Assembly: GCF_021129175.1 (NCBI RefSeq)
Contig: NZ_JAJOHV010000075.1
Coordinates: forward strand, 1-38,481
Reading direction: 5' to 3'
DNA: 38,481 nt
From: Chromobacterium piscinae
GTDB taxonomy: Bacteria; Pseudomonadota; Gammaproteobacteria; Burkholderiales; Chromobacteriaceae
In this document: piece after piece, positions 33,188-38,481 of the stretch
Numbering within the stretch: the stretch's first letter is position 1
Layout of the letters: every line of letters begins with the position of its first letter
Position numbers and translations under genes: made by a program
The notes under the pieces: model-generated
Told to the model about the DNA's origin: nothing
The model's database searches: none
Seen by the model: only the letters and a program-made list of their open reading frames with translations

Positions 33188-34657
33188 ATGAATAAAAACC
33201 GGACCTTCGGCCAGAAGCTGGCTTTCGGCTTCGCGGTGTCGTCGACTTTCCTGATCGTGATCGGGATCGCGGCGTATTGGAGCATCAGCGTGCTGATTGC
33301 CACCGCTAGCTCGGTCACTCATACCCAGAAGGTGCTGGAGCATGTGTCCGGCCTGGTCAGCTTGATGAAGGATGCCGAGACCGGCCAGCGCGGCTATCTG
33401 CTTACCGGCGATCCCGCCTATCTGGAGCCGTTCCAGGCATCCGTCGCCGGCGTGCAGACGGTGCTGTCCGAGCTGCGCGGCCTGAGCGCCGACAATGTCG
33501 GGCAGCAGGCCAAGATCAGCCAGGCCGAAACGCTGGTGAACAGCAAGTTCAACGAACTCAAGCGCACCATCGATTTGCGCAAGGCCGGCCATGGCAATGA
33601 AGCGCTGAAACTCGTCCTTACCGGAGAGGGCAAGAAGTATATGGATGCCTTGCGCGCCGTGTGCGACCAGATCAGCCGCGATGAGCGCGAACTGCTGAGG
33701 AAGCGCGAGGCGGACGCGGACGCCACCTCAAGCAGCGCCAAGATGACCATCGTCGTCGGCACCGCCCTGTGCCTGTTGTTCGTGATCGGCGCCGGCATCA
33801 GCATCACCCGTTCGCTGACGGAGCGGCTGGGCGCCGCGGTGGGGCATGTGCAGAGCTCATCGGCGGAGCTGCAGGCGGCCGCCACCCAGCAGGCTTCCGG
33901 GGCAAGGGAGCAGGCCAGCGCGATGAGCGAGATCAGCACCACCATCAGCGAACTGGGCGTGACCTCGCGCCAGATCGCCGAAAGCGCCCAGCGGGTGGCG
34001 CAGATCGCCGAGCAGACCGCGGCGGCGGCTCGCAGCGGCGTGGGCACCGTGGAGAGAGGCCAGGAGGCCATCGGCGGCATCCGCCGCCAGACCGATCTGG
34101 TGGTCAGCCACATGCTTGATCTCGGCCGCAAGTCGCAGGAGATAGGCGCGGTGCTAGACATCGTGTCCGAGCTGGCGGAGCAGACCAATATCCTGGCCAT
34201 CAACGCCACCATCGAAGCCAGCGGCGCCGGCGAGGCGGGCCGCCGCTTCGCGGTGGTGGCGGAGGAAATCCGCAAGTTGGCCGACCGGGTCGCCGCGTCG
34301 ACCAAGGACATCCGCACCCAGATCGACGATGTGCGCGGCGCGGTCAACACCACTGTGATGGCCACCGAGAGCGGGGCCAAGGCGGTAGACCTCGGGGCGC
34401 GCCAGTTCGCTGAAGTGGCCATGGCCTTCAAGCAGATCGCCGATCTGGTCAGCACCACCACCGAGGCCGTGCGCGAGATCGAGCTGTCGACCAAGCAGCA
34501 GGCGACCGCGGCCGATCAGGTGCGGACCGCAGTGTCCGAAGTGGCGCAGGCGACGCAGGAGACCGAGACCAGCTCGACCCAGACCCTGCAAACCGCCTCT
34601 CAGCTGGCCGGGCTGTCGATGGACCTGCGTCGGCTGGTTCATCCGCAGGCGGTCTGA
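33188..34657 (+). CDS. Methyl-accepting chemoreceptor with CHASE3-type sensor domain
   Basis: The 489-residue protein has TM1 (about residues 13-38), a periplasmic helical domain with the CHASE3 signature [23 protein letters not shown] (about 58-80), TM2 (about 185-207), then a cytoplasmic helical bundle whose tip reads [30 protein letters not shown] (about 328-357). A recognisable HAMP domain is very short or missing after TM2 ([20 protein letters not shown]). It lacks the C-terminal pentapeptide for CheR/CheB docking. It is the only receptor in the operon and takes the role of WspA, but at the end rather than the start. Confidence 0.93.
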   Translation: MNKNRTFGQKLAFGFAVSSTFLIVIGIAAYWSISVLIATASSVTHTQKVLEHVSGLVSLMKDAETGQRGYLLTGDPAYLEPFQASVAGVQTVLSELRGLSADNVGQQAKISQAETLVNSKFNELKRTIDLRKAGHGNEALKLVLTGEGKKYMDALRAVCDQISRDERELLRKREADADATSSSAKMTIVVGTALCLLFVIGAGISITRSLTERLGAAVGHVQSSSAELQAAATQQASGAREQASAMSEISTTISELGVTSRQIAESAQRVAQIAEQTAAAARSGVGTVERGQEAIGGIRRQTDLVVSHMLDLGRKSQEIGAVLDIVSELAEQTNILAINATIEASGAGEAGRRFAVVAEEIRKLADRVAASTKDIRTQIDDVRGAVNTTVMATESGAKAVDLGARQFAEVAMAFKQIADLVSTTTEAVREIELSTKQQATAADQVRTAVSEVAQATQETETSSTQTLQTASQLAGLSMDLRRLVHPQAV

Positions 34658-34678
34658 CGCCGGCTCAGGCCCGGCCGC

Positions 34679-35767
34679 TCAGGCGGGCCGTTCCAGTTGC
34701 TCGCGGAACAGCGCCGCGATCAGGTCGCCCTGTGCCACCAGCCCCAGCAGGCGTCCCTCGCCGTCCACCACCATGCTGTGCGCCACGCCGCGGTCGGCGA
34801 AGGGGTGGATCAGCCGCTCGATCGGAGCGTCCGGGCGCGAGGTGTGCGGGCAGGTGTCCATCAACTGGCCGACGAGCGGCGCGGGGTGCATTCCCGCCGC
34901 GGCCAGCAGCTCGCGCAGGCTGATCTCGCCTAGCAGCCTGCCGTCGGACGAGGTGACCGGAAGGGCGTCGAAACGGTGGTCGCGCAGCAGGGCCAGCGCC
35001 TTGTCGCTGCTGGCGGCCGCGCCCACGCTCAGCACCTCGCTCACCATGAAGTCGGCGCAGCGCAGCGCGCCGAAGCGCCGCTGGTGCGATCTTTCCTCGG
35101 CCCGCTGCAGAATGTCTTCCAGATCGTCCTCGCTGATGTCGACCACCTCGCCGCGCTCGGCCAGCGCGGCGTGCAGGTCGGCGCGGCTGACGCCGACGCG
35201 TTCGCTCGGCGTGGGGGCGGGCGCGGCGGGCTGGCTGTGAGGGTAGCGCCGGCCGGCCAGGCGGTTGAACAGCAGCGCCGCCGCCAATAGCAGCAGCGAG
35301 TTGAGCAGCACCGGATGCCAGGCGAAGCCGTAGCCCAATCGGGCCACGGCAGGCCCGCCCAGCACCGCGGTCAGCGCCACCGCGCCGCTGGGCGGGTGCA
35401 GGCAGCGCAGCGGAAACATCAGCGCGATGGCGATGGCCGCCGCGATGCCGGCGGCGAGGACGGGATCGCCTATCAGCCGGGCGCAACTGACGCCGACCAG
35501 CGCGGCGCAAAGATTGCCGCCGATGAGGGACCAGGGCTGGGCCAGCGGGCTGGCGGGCACGGCGAACAGCAGCACCGCGGAAGCGCCCATCGGCGCGATG
35601 AACCACGGGTTGGGTTCGCCCAGCGCGCGGTGGCAGACCCAGGCGGTGGCGATCAGGCCGAAAGCCGCGCCCAGGCTGCCGGCCAGCCGGTCGCGGCGGC
35701 TGGTGACGATGGGCTGCGGCCAGAAGCCGCGCAGCCAGGCGCGCAATTGTCGATGCAGGTTTTCCAT
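34679..35767 (-). CDS. HPP-family membrane protein with CBS domain pair
   Basis: From ATG 35767 the 362-residue product has a HPP-family membrane domain: NPWFIAPMGASAVLLFAV, four to five helices, and HPP at residues 124-126 in LHPPSGAVALTAVLGG. A linker (residues about 175-235) leads to two CBS motifs (CADFMVSEVLSVGAAASSDKALALL..., QLMDTCPHTSRPDAPIERLIHPF). Members of the HPP family have been linked to nitrite transport in plants and cyanobacteria; CBS domains usually sense adenine nucleotides. It diverges from the marR-clc operon with two shared operators. Longer frames upstream run into the operator region and are unlikely. Confidence 0.88.
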   Translation of the reverse strand: MENLHRQLRAWLRGFWPQPIVTSRRDRLAGSLGAAFGLIATAWVCHRALGEPNPWFIAPMGASAVLLFAVPASPLAQPWSLIGGNLCAALVGVSCARLIGDPVLAAGIAAAIAIALMFPLRCLHPPSGAVALTAVLGGPAVARLGYGFAWHPVLLNSLLLLAAALLFNRLAGRRYPHSQPAAPAPTPSERVGVSRADLHAALAERGEVVDISEDDLEDILQRAEERSHQRRFGALRCADFMVSEVLSVGAAASSDKALALLRDHRFDALPVTSSDGRLLGEISLRELLAAAGMHPAPLVGQLMDTCPHTSRPDAPIERLIHPFADRGVAHSMVVDGEGRLLGLVAQGDLIAALFREQLERPA

Positions 35768-35815
35768 TGCGTGGCTGCCGGGAGCGTCCCGGCGTGGTGG
35801 GGGTGGCCGAATATA

Positions 35816-35830
35816 TATCATATTGTGATG
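35816..35830. promoter_or_regulatory. MarR-type operator, copy 1 (HPP side)
   Basis: TATCA-TATTG-TGATG, one mismatch from a perfect inverted repeat, within an AT-rich segment about 50 bases before the HPP start. The surrounding 20 bases match copy 2 except at one position. Confidence 0.7.
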
Positions 35831-35863
35831 TATATTGCCGAGCCTGCCGGGCTCAAGTATAAA

Positions 35864-35878
35864 TATCATATTGTGATA
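35864..35878. promoter_or_regulatory. MarR-type operator, copy 2 (marR side)
   Basis: TATCA-TATTG-TGATA is an inverted repeat with a 5-base centre, 48 bases from copy 1 and 20 bases before marR. Together with copy 1 it covers both divergent start regions; the two sites most likely bind the MarR protein encoded next door. Confidence 0.75.
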
Positions 35879-35897
35879 TATATATTCGAGGCCAGAC

Positions 35898-36347
35898 ATG
35901 ATGGAGCAAGTCGCCGAGCCGGCCGCCGGCATGGACAAGCGGCAGTACGAAGCGTTGTCGGAATTCCGCTACCAGTTGCGGCGCTTCCTGCATTTCAGCG
36001 AGAACGCGGCCCGTGCGGAGGGACTGACCCCGCAGCAATACCTGTTGCTGCTGCACGTGCGCGGCGTGCCGGGCCGGGATTGGGCGACGGTGGGCGAACT
36101 GGCCGAGCGGCTGCAGATCCAGCATCACGGCGCGGTGGCGTTGCTGACCCGTTGCGAGGAGCAGGGCCTGGCGGCGCGGCGCAAGAGCGAGCATGACCGC
36201 CGCCAGGTGGAAGTGCATCTGACCGCGGCCGGCGAGAGCTTTCTCGCGCGGCTGGCGGCGCGGCACGAGGCGGAGCTGCGCTCGCTGCGCGACGTGTTCC
36301 GGGTGTCGCGCATCACCGCCTTCAATGACGGGGACGGCGGACGATGA
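35898..36347 (+). CDS. MarR-family transcriptional regulator
   Basis: The 149-residue product has the winged-helix MarR core: LTPQQYLLLLHVRG, DWATVGELAERLQIQHHGAVALLTRCEEQGL (recognition helix) and the wing with RRKSEHDRRQVEVHLTAAGE, the family D-x-R-R signature. ATG at 35901 is an equally good start. It overlaps the clc gene by 4 bases and is read from a promoter region with two MarR-type operators. Autoregulation plus control of both transport genes is inferred; the ligand is not known. Confidence 0.93.
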   Translation: MMEQVAEPAAGMDKRQYEALSEFRYQLRRFLHFSENAARAEGLTPQQYLLLLHVRGVPGRDWATVGELAERLQIQHHGAVALLTRCEEQGLAARRKSEHDRRQVEVHLTAAGESFLARLAARHEAELRSLRDVFRVSRITAFNDGDGGR

Positions 36348-38065
36348 ACGCGGCGAGACGCGATTACTCGGTGGACCGGCGGCTGCTGCCGATGTCCGGC
36401 ATGGCCTTGCTGATCGGCGCGGTCAGCACCGCCGCCGCGGTGGTCCTGCTGGACCTGATCCGCCTGTGCACCAATCTCTTCTATTACCAGACCCTGTCGC
36501 TGGCCGAGCGCGAGCCGGCCGGACACGCGCTGGGGCTGTGGGCGATCGCGGCGCCGGTGGCGGGCGGCCTGCTGGTGGGCCTGATCGCGCGTTACGGCAG
36601 CGACAAGATCCGCGGCCACGGCATTCCGGAAGCGATGGAGGCCATCCTGTTCGGCCAGAGCCGGATGTCGCCCAAGGTGGCGCTGCTCAAGCCCCTGTCG
36701 TCCGGCATCGTCATCGGCAGCGGCGGACCGTTCGGCGCGGAGGGGCCCATCATCATGACCGGCGGCTCGCTGGGCTCGCTGCTGGCGCAGCGCCTGCATC
36801 TGACTGCGGCGGAGCGCAAGACGCTGCTGGTGGCCGGCGCCTGCGCCGGAATGACCGCCGTGTTCGGCACGCCGGTGGCCGCGGTGCTGCTGGCGGTGGA
36901 GCTGCTGTTGTTCGAGCTGCGTCCGCGCAGCCTGCTGCCGGTGGCGCTGGCCTGCGCTTGCGCCGGCTTCGTGCGCACGCTGTGTTTCGCCGCCGGGCCG
37001 CTGTTTCCGCTGCGCACGCCGCCCGCCACGCTGGCGGCGCTGGGCTCCTGCCTGCTGGCCGGCCTGGCCTGCGGCGGCCTGGCGGCCTTGCTGACCTGGG
37101 GCTTGTACCGGGTGGAGGATGGCTTCGGCAAGCTGCGCCTGCACTGGATGTGGTGGCCGGCGCTGGGCGGATTGGTGGTCGGCATCGGCGGCTGGCTGCA
37201 GCCGCGCGCGCTGGGGGTGGGTTACGACGTGATCGGCGACCTGCTGAACAACCGGCTGCTGCTGGAGGCGGCGCTGGCCCTGCTGGCGGTGAAGGCCGTG
37301 ATCTGGCTGCTGGCCCTGGGCTCCGGCACCTCGGGCGGGGTGCTGGCGCCGCTGCTGATGCTGGGGGCTGGCCTGGGCGCGGCGCTGGCGCCGGCGCTGC
37401 CGGGCGGCTCGCCGGAACTGTGGGCGCTGGCCTGCATGGCTGGGGTGTTGGGCAGCGTGCTGGGCGCGCCCATCACCGCCATCGTGTTCGCTTTCGGCCT
37501 GACCGGCGACGGCTCGGCGCTGCTGCCGCTGACGCTGACCACCGTGGTCGCCTGCGGCGTGACGGCGCTGACGCTGAAGCGGTCGATCATGACCGAGAAA
37601 ATCGCCCGCCGAGGCCTGCACATCCACCGGGAATACAGCGTCGATCCGCTGGAGCGGCTGCATGTGGCGGACGTGATGACGCGCGAGGCGGTGGCGATAG
37701 ACGGCGCGATGCCGGCGGCGGACGCTTGGCAGTCATTCTTCGGCCCGCGCGGCCACAACGGCTATCCGGTGCTGCGCGACGGCAGGGTGGTGGGCTTGCT
37801 GCTGCGCAGAAGGCTGCAGGGGGCGGAGGCCAGCCGGCAGCCCTGCGTCATCTGGTCCGAGCCCTTGTCGCCGTCCCAGGTGTTGCTGGCCGGCATGAGC
37901 GCCCGCCACGCCGCCGGGCGGATGGCGCAGCTGGGGTTCAGCCGGTTGCCGGTGGTGGACGGCCCGGACAGCATGCGGCTGATCGGCGTGGTGTCGCTGC
38001 GCGATCTGCTGGCCAACAGCCATGTGCTGCTGCATGAGGAAACGGTCAGGGAGCGCCTGCGGTGA
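36344..38065 (+). CDS. ClC-family anion channel/transporter with CBS domains
   Basis: The 573-residue product has the ClC fold: GHGIP at residues 91-95 in the anion-binding region, GAEGP with gating glutamate E133, and GSGTSGGVLAPLLMLGAG. Two CBS motifs occupy residues about 430-573 (HVADVMTREAVAIDGAMP, RLPVVDGPDSMRLIGVVSLRDLL). The selectivity Ser of GSGIP in E. coli ClC-ec1 is His here (H92), so anion preference may differ from chloride. E133 supports proton-coupled or gated transport. Starts within the marR stop (ATGA); the following gene begins in its stop. Confidence 0.92.
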   Translation: MNAARRDYSVDRRLLPMSGMALLIGAVSTAAAVVLLDLIRLCTNLFYYQTLSLAEREPAGHALGLWAIAAPVAGGLLVGLIARYGSDKIRGHGIPEAMEAILFGQSRMSPKVALLKPLSSGIVIGSGGPFGAEGPIIMTGGSLGSLLAQRLHLTAAERKTLLVAGACAGMTAVFGTPVAAVLLAVELLLFELRPRSLLPVALACACAGFVRTLCFAAGPLFPLRTPPATLAALGSCLLAGLACGGLAALLTWGLYRVEDGFGKLRLHWMWWPALGGLVVGIGGWLQPRALGVGYDVIGDLLNNRLLLEAALALLAVKAVIWLLALGSGTSGGVLAPLLMLGAGLGAALAPALPGGSPELWALACMAGVLGSVLGAPITAIVFAFGLTGDGSALLPLTLTTVVACGVTALTLKRSIMTEKIARRGLHIHREYSVDPLERLHVADVMTREAVAIDGAMPAADAWQSFFGPRGHNGYPVLRDGRVVGLLLRRRLQGAEASRQPCVIWSEPLSPSQVLLAGMSARHAAGRMAQLGFSRLPVVDGPDSMRLIGVVSLRDLLANSHVLLHEETVRERLR

Positions 38066-38352
38066 GCGGCGGCGAGTGGTTTTCGTTGCCGCTGGGCGAC
38101 GGCCTATGCGCCCTGCCGCTGCTGGACGACCTACTGGCCGACTTCGCCGCGAGGCCGGCAGTCGACGGGCAGGCGCTGTTGCTGCTCAGGGATACGGACG
38201 GGCGGCTGCAGTGCGAGCTGACGGCGTATTTCACTCCTGCCGCGGCCTCACTCGCCCGTGCCTGGGGCGCGCGTCCCTGTCTTCGTCCCAGCCCCGACAA
38301 TCTGGAGCGGCTGGCGGGCGATGCCGGCTGGCGCGCGCGCTGGTTCGGATAG
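38062..38352 (+). CDS. Small protein of unknown function after clc
   Basis: Not recognised. The 96-residue product uses GTG at 38062, overlapping the clc stop (GTGA) by 4 bases, which argues for real coupled translation. It starts MSGGEWFSLPLGDGLCALPLLDD and has Leu- and Ala-rich amphipathic stretches but no clear membrane helix. Third gene of the marR-clc operon; it may be an accessory of the transporter, which cannot be shown from sequence. Confidence 0.6.
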   Translation: MSGGEWFSLPLGDGLCALPLLDDLLADFAARPAVDGQALLLLRDTDGRLQCELTAYFTPAAASLARAWGARPCLRPSPDNLERLAGDAGWRARWFG

Positions 38353-38381
38353 CGCGGGCCGGATAAGGTTTGGGCGGCAGA

Positions 38382-38481
38382 TCAAGCGGCGCGCGCCGGT
38401 GCGAGCCTGGCCCGGCGTCCCCGCCGCAGCGCGAGGATGGCGGCGGCCATCAGCAGCGCGGACACGGCGAAGACCGCGCGG
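38382..38481 (-). CDS. C-terminus of a membrane protein, perhaps an MFS transporter (cut by window edge)
   Basis: A minus-strand frame enters from the right edge and ends RAVFAVSALLMAAAILALRR-GRRARLAPARAA-stop at 38382. One hydrophobic helix followed by a basic tail is how many major-facilitator transporters end. Only 32 codons are seen, so the family is a guess. Confidence 0.5.
   Translation of the reverse strand, partial: RAVFAVSALLMAAAILALRRGRRARLAPARAA

Overview
The window reads as a chromosomal segment of a high-GC betaproteobacterium of the Neisseriales, most like Chromobacterium. This is judged from gene content, the order mnmG-rsmG-parA-parB-atpIBEFHAGDC-glmU-regulator-glmS, and GC-rich codon use. 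No search could be run, so the genus is an inference.

Layout. Positions 1-2406 carry a Tim44-like protein (partial, cut by the left edge), trmO, a small two-helix membrane protein and an OlsB-like acyltransferase. Positions 2600-18044 are a housekeeping block on the + strand: tRNA modification and rRNA methylation (mnmG, rsmG), chromosome partitioning (parA, parB), the complete F1Fo ATP synthase operon behind a near-consensus promoter, then UDP-GlcNAc synthesis (glmU, a DeoR-family regulator, glmS). Good hairpin terminators follow atpC, glmU and glmS.

Positions 18045-24287 look accessory. The end of glmS is a recognisable attTn7 sequence. Right behind it lies a TGTGG-type end with two 20-bp tandem repeats that resemble Tn7-family TnsB sites, then debris of an IS3-family transposase and of an unrelated gene end. 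Next come a DUF2867 protein, a TetR regulator divergent from a three-gene operon (TIM-barrel isomerase/epimerase, epoxide-hydrolase-like and HSL-type hydrolases) and a SlyD-like prolyl isomerase.

Positions 24288-34657 are a tightly coupled chemosensory operon, mostly with 4-bp ATGA overlaps: CheW, CheR-TPR, CheW, CheA-REC, CheB, a 968-residue hybrid kinase with five receiver domains, a single-domain response regulator, and a CHASE3-type chemoreceptor. The first five genes follow the order wspB-C-D-E-F of Wsp systems. The expected GGDEF output protein is missing, and its place is taken by the five-receiver kinase plus a DivK-like protein. This is the most interesting system in the window.

Positions 34679-38352 hold a divergent pair: an HPP-family membrane protein with CBS domains on one side, and MarR regulator, ClC-type anion transporter with CBS domains and a small protein on the other. 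The shared intergenic region carries two near-identical palindromic operators. The right edge cuts the C-terminus of a probable membrane protein on the - strand.
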